Below, piece after piece: positions 35,028-46,613 of a stretch of DNA of 57,462 bases (within the stretch, counting starts at the first letter, position 1; every line of letters starts with the position of its first letter). The stretch lies in contig NW_014577429.1 of the NCBI RefSeq assembly GCF_000485595.1, forward strand, positions 28,597 to 86,058, written 5' to 3'. Source of the DNA: Priapulus caudatus. Its lineage: Eukaryota > Priapulida > Priapulimorpha > Priapulimorphida > Priapulidae. A program made the translations under genes and the position numbers. The notes beneath the pieces are model-generated. The model saw only the letters and a program-made list of their open reading frames with translations. It made no database searches and was not told the origin of the DNA.

Positions 35028-38000
35028 TTACTCTTGTATCTGTGACCCATCCACACTTACACGGTATACAGCTACAAAGTGGTCGTACCTGCAAGAGAAA
35101 ACACAAATTAGGTAAATGTCAGGTTAATCAATCACTGGAGAAACAGCAGGACCCCCATAAACTTCTTACTATTATACCTAATTTCGTAAACAGCGCTACC
35201 TATCAGCATTTTTATAAATCAATAACGCGCGAGTTGGAGTTGCTGGCGCCATAATTACGTCTACTGAGTTTGAGAACTTAGTGACTGAGGCCAAACTCTC
35301 TCTCAATAATTGAGATATGGCAGTATCATGCCACTGTTTCACTGCGCTTTTATTTATATTGGGGCAGCTAGCTTTATAATATAACAGGTGTATCTCTAAC
35401 TAGCCTATACTGAGTTCCATTTTTTGGATATAAAAATAAATTATTGCACTCTGCTATTTCTCGCTTCTTTTTGAATATTATTATTCTCCAAGCTCACAAA
35501 TTCCATAGATATCCTGAACAAATTTATTATTTTCAAAAAATATTCTCAGCAGGTTTGAAATTTCTTTAGTTTAAGGAATTTTCATTAGAAGTGTGAGCAT
35601 TGTCACAACTGCAAGGTAAGCGCAAACAAATAATTAGAAAAGCACTACATAGCTTTTTAGATAATTTACTACACACCTATACTGACATCAGTAAAGATTA
35701 CAGATCTTATCCCCTTTCCATGGTTGTATGTAAAACGCGATGTTTATCGAGTTTTAATAACGATGTAGTACCATATAAGGGACACTCACGCAGACTCTAT
35801 GATGAAGCGCAGATGTTGTGCTACTGTTGCCTTGGGAACCTCTATCAGCTGTGACTGCAGTGACCCACTTGTTCTCTCCAGCTCTGAAATAGGGACAGTG
35901 ACATGAAGCTAACATCAGCGATAGCTGTCATGACAATCTGCACCACTTGCAAGTATGGCCAACTATTTAATTGGTGCACTGTGGTGGATGCACACCAGTG
36001 TAGTTCTATGACCACAAGAGGCTGCAATTTAACCATTACTAGGACCACACATACCTTTCTTAGTCAGCATCTTAAAAGCCCCAGCTTCATGCTCAGTGCT
36101 ACGCATCACCATTATATTCTTCACTAAAATCAGCCAATTGCAGATCGTTAAGAAAAAAATGCATATCAATGTTTACAGTTTGGTAGCAGTTACAGACAAA
36201 TACAATATCACTTTAGTGAAAAGCTTGTGTGTACCATTACTTGTGTGTCAATTTACTACAATAGTGCAACGTAATCCATTCTTAGTAGCGCAGGTGTTAA
36301 AAAAAATAAACAAATAACACTGTCAATTTTAACAAAATTCATTCGCTATGTGCAAAATAAGACTGATCAACTTATTGTCAACTGTTTATCTTTTCATTGT
36401 GACACAGTAACTGGCAAACATCCTGTCACGAATTCAATTCCTATTTTCCCACACCACGGTGAAAAATTCAAAATTATTTACCCAACATCAACACCTAAAT
36501 ACTCTGTCCAGTCAGAAGATTAAATGGCCAGAATTTTATATTTTCGACAACCCAAAAAACTTTCAGCTGGGTCAGAGATAACAGCAATAGTTTTTGGGTT
36601 GCAAGTATAGTTTGCTGTTTACACCAAAAACACATTTGGTTAATTTATGACCTAAAACCAACATAGGATTAGGTGCTTTTAATTTTAAACATTAAAAACT
36701 GACATGTACCATAAATGTACTACGATTCTGCCAAAACACGGTGTTGACTGCTGCACTTGTACTTTTTATTCACAGAGCATAAACACAAGAAGTGTAAACT
36801 AAACAACTTCAGTTAATTGGAATAATACAGTTTGAAGGTAAAAGTAGAACTAAACGTTATAGACAACAAAATAAAGAATCATTATGAACACAATTTCACT
36901 ATGGGTGTACTATTCAAAATGAAAACAGTTTAATAAATGAAAAAATCAATATACAGCTTACAGTTGTATGTATAGATATGGATATTTGATATCGCAACTG
37001 GAGAGCTGAAACTGAGGACGAACTCCTGAGGAAACAACCCTGTTGTTGCCCAAAACGTGTCTGGTTTCCTGAAAGAGAATATAATATATTTTCAAAGAAA
37101 CATGTGCCAGCACAAGACAGTTGCTAGGAGGTACTAATTGGTATTTTAACAAGAGGGACTTGTTTATGGCATAAAGAAAAGACATTTTCAAATATATACA
37201 TACACACACACACGCATGCACCCGCGCGTTATATATGTCAGACGAATGGCTAAAGTTCATGTCGACACTGTCCCTGGTAAACTGGTGTTGAGACAGTCAG
37301 AGGCCCCATCCTAGTTTACAGCACCCTGGATTAGTTTAGCACCTTAGCGAAAATGAGGGCCGGGGTGCAAAAATACAAGTTAGCAGGCTAACATTTAAGG
37401 CCGTGGCTATGCGTCCGGTTACCGGACGCCTAACTCCCAGGCTACATGTCCAGCCATCCATTTCTTATGTGAACCCAACTATATTTTTTCAGAAAAAAAA
37501 CACAAACAGTAATTTTTACCATATTAATACTTACGTTTAGGTATTTTATCAAAAAAAGAAGTGTTTTTGTAACTCTTGAAACAATAGTAAATCCAGTAGA
37601 ATCAACGATTTGAAAGGGGGCATGGCCTAATCGTGAGATAGAATTGGGGCACTTGCCATAACATACACGATACGCACTGGTGCGGTTTTTATTATGAAGC
37701 AGTTTAATAAAATAGTAGACGTCTGGGCCCAATGATATAAGAGCTGTCCAGATTTGCACATTTGCACATGTCGCACATTGTGAAAATGAATTGGGGACAG
37801 CTCTTATATCCTTGAACCGAAGTATGTACGAAATTGACCACAAACAACGCAACGCACACGTTTTCATGCAGCGATTTGTTACTAACACCTGATGATCTTG
37901 TGTGAAATGGATGACTGGACGCGTAGCCTGGGAGCTGGGTGTCCGGTAACCGGACGCGTAGCCACTCTGAACACTTAAACACTAGCCTACGTACGCGTAA

Positions 38001-39799
38001 AGGCCAAGACACACTGCAGTGACAGCGACCGACCGTAACGACATAAGTCGCGGCGACTGGCGCAAACACACTGCAGCGACAGCGACCGACGTTAGGTCAA
38101 AGTTCACCCAGCACTCGCCACAGTGGTACACATCATCACATGAACAAACAGCAAAACTCCTGCTGCTGCTTTTAAATAACAGGCTGCAAAAACTCTCTAG
38201 GTATAAGGATAAGATAATAAAGTAAAATATACGCGGCAAATTATCATGTACTGTACGTACTGTGTCATACAGTGACCGTAGCTTGCCACAGCTGTACACG
38301 CTTTGGTTAGAGTGGTTGGTTCAAGAATAGAGATGATGTCCAAGACGGTGATTGGATAGGATGACGTTTATTACTGGACATGCTCTCTATCCTTGAGCCG
38401 ACTGGTTTGCGGCCCCATTGTTTGTGACATGCATCGCGAGTTTAGCGCCGGAGACCAGTCTACGTCTTGGCTAGCATTATGGCAGGGCTCAATTTTAACA
38501 GTCGTCCGGTCGTCCGTGACGACTGGATTTTTTCTCGGGCAACTACAAATTGCTTCCGTGGTTGTCCGGTCTCCAACCTCCATAAAATCAATAACCTGAG
38601 CTCTCTATACCAGTGTTGGCGGTACACCAGCGAGCGCACGTTCATTTTACATACAGCAAGGGTTGCACAATACGCTGCAAACGTACATGTCTAGGCGCAT
38701 TGTCTGGCTTACTTGATACAATGTATAACATCACGTGTATGTACATGTATCGCGCGTACTGGCTCAACGCCCACTCACTCCTTTGTCATTTGTCATTTGT
38801 AATTCGCCAGCCAGTTACTATAGTATAGAGATCAGTGGCCTCGATAAACAAACTGTCATGGAGGACATCATTTGCCGACTGCACTGAATTGGAATAGAAT
38901 TTTATAATTTCTAGTGGTTTATAGATCGATTAAGATAAGATTCCATTCCAATTCATTCGTAGTAGAATTATCAACCCCACGCAACATAATTATGTGGCGT
39001 TATCTCGAAAATCATCGTACAAAATGTACATGATTAGGCCTTTTGCTTCACAGCACTGATCATCACGTGAGCAGAGCGCATGCAGCACGTTTAAATAATA
39101 TCCGGACAACCAAAACTCTTGAGGGACAACCATGTGCTACTCTCTTGGTTGTCCTCAGGACAACCAAAAAAACCCTTAAAATTGAGCACTGTTATGGGTT
39201 ATTTATGACTTAATCGTAATGTCACGTGCCGATGGAAACGGCTGCGATTGGCGATTTGTAAAGTGTCGCTGGCGACTGTCGCTGGAGAATACAAACGTTA
39301 CTAAATATTTTTGTCGTCGAGGTTGTCGCCGGTCGTTGTTGCGTGTGTGTGCAATGGCTCATCATACTCATAGGAAACAATAGCTTCTAATTTTCTGAAA
39401 AGTCGTTTGTCGTTACGGTCGGTCGCTGTCGCTGCAGTGTGTCTTGGCCTTAATACTAATACTGTAACTAATAGTAATACCAGTGAGGGTGCATATGATA
39501 ATGACAAATTATTCATTTGACATTGACATTGACATTGTCATTATTTACCACTGCCACTCATGAGTCATGGTAATACTAGTCATATATAACATATAATTAT
39601 ATCTAGTCCGACCAGGCTCTACGACTGTTTCACGTAGTGAGAAGTGAGAAAGTAATTTGTGCCAAAAGCTGTGGAAAAAATAACATCTATCTCAAATTTT
39701 ATCTAACCCATCGATGATGTTTTCTGGGGGATGCGCATCATCAAATGAAGTAGAGACAGATATATCACTGCACGCACTGCCCAAGGCAACGTCAAACAT
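35028..39799 (-). CDS. IFT25: Intraflagellar transport protein 25 (HSPB11), complete, five exons
   Basis: Exons (minus): 39799-39708, 37068-36962, 36123-36055, 35883-35790, 35088-35028. They join in phase to 140 residues; the human protein is about 144. The single domain is a discoidin-like jelly roll. Diagnostic segments are HPPENIIDG (23-31), TFWATTGLFPQEF (35-47), AQHLRFIIES (111-120), and A-YDHFVAVYRVS just before the C terminus. The start is the first ATG before the conserved SVSTSFDDAHPPEN stretch. In other animals IFT25 pairs with IFT27 in the IFT-B train and supports cilium-based signalling and BBSome export. That role is inferred from the family, but the match covers the whole length. 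Intron 1 (2.6 kb) is mainly two foldback transposons. The gene is divergent from ZNG1, 2.3 kb away. Confidence 0.94.
37404..37964. mobile_element. Foldback element in IFT25 intron 1
   Basis: Left end TGGCTATGCGTCCGGTTACC, itself palindromic, then a CTCCCAGGCTA block. The right end is the inverted counterpart. An internal hairpin with GATATAAGAGCTGTCC arms lies at 37735-37812. Confidence 0.8.
37999..39451. mobile_element. 1.45-kb inverted-repeat element in IFT25 intron 1
   Basis: Ends AAGGCCAAGACACACTGCAG and its complement, with subterminal GACAGCGACCGACCGTAACG repeated in the same inverted arrangement. TA flanks both sides. No transposase frame found. Confidence 0.85.
38483..39191. mobile_element. 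Element nested in 37999-39451
   Basis: Ends CAGGGCTCAATTTTAA and TTAAAATTGAGCACTG, with repeated GGTTGTCC/GGACAACC motifs inside both ends. Confidence 0.8.
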
Positions 39800-40648
39800 G
39801 ATTGCAATATTGCACCTACAACACTTGGTTCTTTAACATAATTTAGGTATACTATTTAAACATTCAATGTAGTTAGAGGATAATAAACCTAGGAACTGTT
39901 TACATAAACAACTAACTAACCGCGCTCTAATCGCGACCCTAGCGCCAGCTATCGGCTACCGAATGAAATTTCATTCCACGCCACATGCGTTATTTCTAGA
40001 CTATGGTTATATTCCCTGGTTATATTTTAGTTGTGTTAATTATTTTATTCAAATTTATTACAGAAAACACGCTAATAAATTTCTTTACAATGGTGTAATA
40101 GTAAAATACGCTAACGGTGCATGGGCTAACGAAACATTGATTATTAAACAGTGCCTGTGGGGTTCGTCTGTTCGTCAGCAGAGGGCGAATGCAAGATGTC
40201 TGCGCCCTGAATATAGCTGGCAAATAACCTAGTAAATATTATTCGCCGATAGGCAGTGTATTGCATGCGTTGTATATAATATAGTATACATTACTTAGCC
40301 TGGATTTATAAGGCTAACGATTGGCATGTGGTGTCGAGTTGGCGCTATTTGATATAGATATTAGATTGTACGGTGTACGGACGCGACAGTGACACTGGTG
40401 ACACTGTGACACTGACAGTGACAGTGACAACACGCTACGTTTGGCTGAAGTCAATATTAATAATAATATCAGACGCCTATCTAGTGAATGAGACGTAAAA
40501 TTCATATCAAGAAAGTTATTCCACCAGCAAAAGAGCCTCGGTGTCCACCTTTCTCGTTGATCACTGTGAATTAACACCCTGTTTCTGAAGCCTTCAGTGA
40601 AGGGGAAAACATGCCATGGGTCTCTACATTGAGTACTTCTCTGCATTA
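39800..40648. promoter_or_regulatory. 5' flank of IFT25
   Basis: The start of the 2.3-kb spacer between the divergent IFT25 and ZNG1 genes. No core promoter motif or RFX-type X-box could be assigned with confidence. Short direct repeats (gtgacactgacagtgacagt) occur near 40390-40430. Confidence 0.35.
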
Positions 40649-40712
40649 AGCTCTAGAACTATAGCCCTTCGCTCCGGCCTGTGGCGGAGCGAAGGGCTAT
40701 TGTTCTAGAGCT
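40649..40712. mobile_element. 64-bp palindrome of the AGCTCTAG family
   Basis: AGCTCTAGAACTATAGCCCT closing in TTCTAGAGCT, with arms containing CGCTCC/GGAGCG. It shares its terminus with the foldback at 30034-30155. Confidence 0.75.
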
Positions 40713-40765
40713 ACTATGCATAAATCCCTTATCATGCCATGCCCATGGCTCAGTTGAGCATAAAA

Positions 40766-41048
40766 ATTCGCAGTGGCTGGAGGTACGGTAGCCGTCGGTC
40801 GTTCAAGCCCCTTTTTTGTGTTAGGGTTAGGGTTAGGATTAGGGTTATGATTAGGGTTAGGTTTAGGGTTAGGGTTAGGGTTCTAGCTCATCTAAACTCT
40901 CAAATCGTGAATTTATTTCCCAAGGCGTTATTTCGAAATCTAGCGCCACCGCCGCCATCTTTGTCTCGTTAAATGAAAGCGAATGGACTCCCGTACCCGT
41001 AGCCTCGAGACATTAAGATACGGCTACCGTACTCGTAGCCACTGCCAT
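40766..41048. mobile_element. MITE carrying an interstitial telomere-like tract
   Basis: Inverted ends GCAGTGGCTGGAGGTACGGT and its near-complement. Between them, 40822-40882 holds about ten TTAGGG-like repeats with single-base variants. It lies between IFT25 and ZNG1. Confidence 0.75.
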
Positions 41049-41628
41049 AAAAATTTGTGTGTAAATTGGGCTCTTTGCCAGTATTAATCGTGATGTAAAT
41101 TTTGCCTCTGAGATTGTAATACACTTGGGCAGTGATAATTCTCATTGTCATACACATTTTGTATGAATGATACAGATATATCTACAGGTGCTAACAAGGC
41201 AGATGACATCGAATATAGATATTTAACCATCTTCTTTGGAGTGTTGACAAGATATTTGGTTATCTGTGACCAAACACAGAAGCATGCATATAGATAAGAG
41301 CATACTATAATGCAAACTTCATTGGATAGGGGCCACAAAATATGTAGTATAACTACTGGCACAAGGGATGAGGCTCAAAAATTGTGTGTCAGTACTGTCA
41401 ACATTCAGCAATGTTCAGTTCTTCAGACAGTGTTCTAACTGCATACAGTGTTAAATACCTTGTAGTCCTAGTGGCCTCACTCAGCAGTTAAACTGCCTGC
41501 TTTTTGCTGGCTTTGTATCGAGGCAATAATGACCGTCTCTTATCTGCACTCGAGATCCAGCAGCTTAATTAAAAGTTTGGTTGTTGACAGGGGTTATGGA
41601 AGCAGGTTGGGTGTCTATCCCAAGGTAA
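41049..41628. other. Spacer upstream of ZNG1, no gene seen
   Basis: No exon recognised. A minus-strand open frame at 41084-41362 has no partner exon. Confidence 0.45.
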
Positions 41629-41893
41629 AGCTGCGTTTACAATATAGATTTTTTATCAGCAAATCGTCCCGATTTCAAGTGCATTCCAACTTTCCCCCGA
41701 CTTGACCAAAGTGCATTCCAAGAAATTCGATTGTGTTGGAGTCGGAGTCGGAGTCAAGTAGCCGAGTTGGAGAAATAGAACACCAACTCGGCCCGACTCC
41801 GACTCCAATACAATCGAATTTCAGCCGATTGTGTTGGAATGCACTTGAAATCGGTACGATTTGCTGACAAAAATCGATAGTGTAAACGCAGCA
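41629..41893. mobile_element. MITE in the ZNG1 5' flank
   Basis: Inverted ends GCTGCGTTTACA and TGTAAACGCAGC, with arms of about 65 bp that share CGATTTCAAGTGCATTCCAA. The centre has inverted GGAGTCGGAGTC/GACTCCGACTCC repeats. It ends 185 bp before the ZNG1 start codon. Confidence 0.85.
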
Positions 41894-42077
41894 TAAGCAG
41901 GCCACCTGGTGACTGGGAGAGCTATCCAGAATTGCTTGTATTCTGTCAATAAAAATAATAGTAATATTATTATTATTATCATTATTATTATCATCATTAC
42001 AACATTTATATTTTACGAATCAAGATATGAAATAATTAATTGATCTGTTTAATTTCATGTAAAACAGCCGTGAAACG

Positions 42078-44949
42078 ATGTCAGACTCTGATGATGAGGG
42101 TGTTCCACAGTTGGTAGAGGCAAATTTCCAACGAATTCCTGTGACCATTATCACTGGACAACTGGGTATGGCCCTTAGAAGGAATGTCGGGAATCTAATA
42201 AGGATAATTACTTGCCGCGCTCCTGTGTTAATACAATTGTCTGGTCATGCTTAAAAAAGCTTACAGACATGTACTAATGCAGTAAAACTATTTCATTATC
42301 TATAATTTTAACAGTGTGAACCTCCCACTAATTGTTGTTGAATAAAGACAAGGAATCGTTATACTCCTTATCTAGTCTGATCAAATTAAAAATTAAAACA
42401 TTTTGAGCATTCACTGTTACTTTTATTAGATGTGAATAAATTGTTAATAGTAGCCATTTTCTTTGCTTTTTGTGCAAATTTAACTACATATTACTATGTA
42501 TCCATCCTAGCAGAGAATACTTTCTGCTTCTAAACGCCATGTATAATAATCTTGCAACTACGTACAAGTAATCTTGACTTGCATGTCGTGTTTTATATGC
42601 ATGTTTTATTTTTCCGTGAAGGAGCCGGGAAGACTACTCTTTTGAACTATATCCTAACAGAACAGCACAACAAGCGCATTGCAGTGATACTGAATGAGTT
42701 TGGAGAAGGAAGCACTGTTGAAAAGTCTATGGCAATTGGACAAGAAGGAGAATTATTTGAAGAATGGCTAGAACTCCGAAATGGGTGCCTGTGTTGTTCA
42801 GTAAAGTAAGTTGGGCTGTGAAAGGCAATTCATGTGCAATTTCGTTCTTTAAAAAAATAACATTTTATGATTTACTGTTAACAGATTAGTTGGTGTATAC
42901 ATGGCTAACTTTTTTATGGTCAAGCAAGTAGGGTGTTGGGGTTAATACATTTTTTATGGCTTTAAAGTAAGTTGGAGGGGTGCATAATCAAATATGCATG
43001 TGTAAAACCACAATTCTCAGCTGTTCACATTGATGGAAAATCGATTTATGAAGCCAGTTAGGGCAGCCATGTAGGTCACCATACAATTTTTTGAGGCATC
43101 ATGATAAGAAGATAGGGTGGTCAGTGCTGTGATAACATTTGAACCCGTGCGTATTATGTGGCAAGTCTATCAACCTAATTCAGATGATTGAGTCTGCTGC
43201 TATACTCAGGTTTATTTAAATATTTAGTTCAAACACATTATAAACCATTACAGATATCTATGGTCCCTATAGTTTCATATTCACATTATGATTTATTTTT
43301 ATGCTACGTTTCAGAGATAATGGTATCAAAGCTATTGAAAATCTGATGACAAAGAAGGGAAAGTTTGATTACATTCTGCTTGAAACAACTGGACTTGCTG
43401 ACCCAGGTACGTGTAATATTTCCGTATGTATATTTTTTGTGACTGATAGCAAAAATCGATAAGACTATGAAAAAGTGCAACACAAAAATCAGAAAAATCA
43501 GTTAATTTCAAATGCTAAGTATGTGTGTGTGTTGTTTGCTAAGTTTCCATTAAAATCCATGTCCTTGGTGCCTATTCAACATTAGACCTATATTAACAAC
43601 AAATGTTTATCTTTGTTACAACACATTAAGCGTTTAAATACGTAAATTACAAAATGCTACCTTGTTTCATCTGCTTTGTGCTTTTGTGCTTTTGTGCTGA
43701 GATCGTACTGTGGCAGTCTTACGCAGCGATGGATCATATTGATAGGCGCTATCTTAGAAGAAATATTCTCCAAAGTGATTCGCACAGCTTTTTTCACACG
43801 TTTGCCCACCAGATGGCGGCACAATGCCTTAAAAGTACTATCAACGTCTGCCATGCATTTATGTTATAGTAGTATGCACTTTCCCCTTACAATAACCATA
43901 AACTAAATTGAAATAATATAATTTATGAAGTAAAAGTGTTCGGTATTCGTACACTGCTAGATATGAGAATGATATAGATATTGAAAATTAAAAATACGGA
44001 TGTCAAAAAATCTGAAATGTTTCTTATCCTCAGACATATCTTTTACTAGTGTCAGCAGGCTGGGAACGCATCGTGAATAATTAATAGCATTTTCTCAAGG
44101 TCGTGAAATAATAGATTTATTTTTGTGAAACTTCAGCTTAACCTGAGTGATAATGTTAAAGGTAACACTGGGACATGCTATTGCATCTGGCTTGGTAACA
44201 TCCTTGCTAACTCCATTGTAATGTAAACGTAATATAGTCGGTTTGCATGTCAGACCAGAGGCTAGAATATTAGATTAATTTTTATGCAGGAAATTCAGCA
44301 TTCACTTTATTCATAACAGTGCTATTGGAACTTATATTTAAATCCGTTTATAACAGCTAATTCTGTGGGTTTTGCACTCATCTATGTGTTTTCATATACA
44401 GTATTAAGATGCCAGTATAGTAAAAATTATCATTTAACAAAATAAAAAGTTGGTGGGTGTCTGCAAGGTGTACATGTAAGCATTTGCCAATAAATTGGAC
44501 CGATTTATTGCGATTGATTTCACTCGGTATCAGACCAGGACGCAACAGCAATCATGGGCTGGGAGTGTGGATTCCTGGTGTATCCTTGAAGTCTTTGAAA
44601 GTCATTATCATATTTAGTGAAAAATACATGAAGATAGGTCACCGTTAGATACATGACTGCTGTTTGGTTGAGCGGACTGACGTGGTTTGGTGGTGGTAAT
44701 CGTGCTCCTGGTCGTAGTGGTAGTAGGCTTACTGTTCGGTCTGGTAGTCAGTGCATTCCAGATGCCGCTGCGGCGGTGTGAGTCTGTGGACTGCCGATTA
44801 ACCTTCAGGCCGGCTGTAGTAAACAGCTGCTTCTAAGTGCTGCCAACAGGGCAAAATAAAACTGCCATGCTAAGTTGTAGCGTATCTTTATGATATAGCG
44901 TTTGTATTTAATTATAAATATAAATTTATATAAATAAATATATATATAC

Positions 44950-44990
<41 letters not shown>

Positions 44991-46550
44991 TATGTATATG
45001 AGAGAATCAGAGCATTAAAATATGGAACATAGAAATAGAAAACAGATAGCACTGGAAGGAATTTCTGTGAACACATACGTTTTGCAGCAATAATTCGGAC
45101 AAAAACGTTGTTGATTTATGGTGTTCTCATCTAGGTATTTTATAGGGTGTGTCAGTGTCAGCGATCAGCTACTAATTAACGATGAAAAATATAATCTTGT
45201 CAATTGTTTGGCTTTAATCTTCTAATGAATTGTATAAGCTAATTAATATCTAAAACTATGTGTCAGTCTAGGTATAAACCCAACCGCCATTAATAGTCAA
45301 ATTGCCAGGAAATTCTGGCCATAGTTTCCAATCAAAATGTAACTCAAGGTGCTTCCATGTATTTAATTAATTATATAAAAATTCACGAAACATTTAAAAA
45401 ATATATAAATTCATCTCCGTGTTAAAACTTAACTTTTCAATTTAGCGAGCAATATCCGTGTTTCATCTAGCAAATTAAAGGATTCGTCGGGCACATTGTC
45501 GTAGCTTTAACAAAGTGAATTAATTTGTAAATGTCGGAGGATTGTGCTTCCACAGTTAGAAATCACGTTGTTAGAGACGGCAGATTTTGTGATTGAATGC
45601 TTCCTTTCTTGCCATTTATACTGCTTGCATGTGTAATAATAATTGTGTGGCCAAGTAATATCTGTTGTCAGACGTATATAAAAGGTTTGCATTTTTCGGA
45701 ATGCGCTTTGTTTAAAAAAATTCTAGATTTAAATGCTAGTCTTAAATGCTAGATTTAAATTTGTAACTGTCAATAATTTAAACATTTTCTAAAATTTCTA
45801 CTGAAACTGCATGAAATCTACTGGTTGTATCCATATTCTCATCTAAAGTTATTATCTGTGATTATGATCATATATGTTTGCGTGCACGTGTGCTCGTGCT
45901 GTGTTTGCGTCGGTGCGTTTGGAATGTACCTGCAATAGTCTCATTCATAGTTTTCGTTGTAGGCCCCCCCTACATTCCATTTTGGGTCATCAGCTTAGAT
46001 AGATTTTACTGGCCCACACTAGAGCGAATTGCCTCCCCTGGCTGAATGGCCACATGTCACGTTATAAAAGACCGACCCGCGAATTTATTATCATTATTCT
46101 CCTATAGGAAAAACGCAAGAACGCGGGCGTGTCTGATGCGATCCGCTGGATGCTTGCGCGGCGTAGATCATAAATTATTTTAATTAAATTTTAGCCGCAT
46201 CTCGTGAATGGGTTTAGTGTTGTCGTAATGCATCTGAGAGCGTTATAAAGTCGCGTAATTGGCCTGCTGTAAAGGTATAAACACCGCCGGTGGTCAACAC
46301 GTGGTGAGAGACAGCGAGGGAATGCACGCGGTGCTGTCGTTTTTTCCTAACGTTCGCTCCATTACACAATTCTGGAGCTTCATTATGGAGAAGAGATAGA
46401 AGAGATATTCCCAGTGTCGTTCTAGTCATTCCGTTTGGCTCATTTTGAAATGACTGCATCGTGTCTGGCAAAAGGGATTACATGTGATTAATTATTCAAA
46501 TGAAATGAGAAGATCGAGTAATATATATTAGCATAAATACAAAGATATGT

Positions 46551-46613
<63 letters not shown>

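Noticed and set aside
46214-46471. 85-codon minus-strand frame ending [16 protein letters not shown]
   Set aside because: It reads somewhat protein-like, but no homologous family is recognised and no flanking exons or conserved motif were seen.
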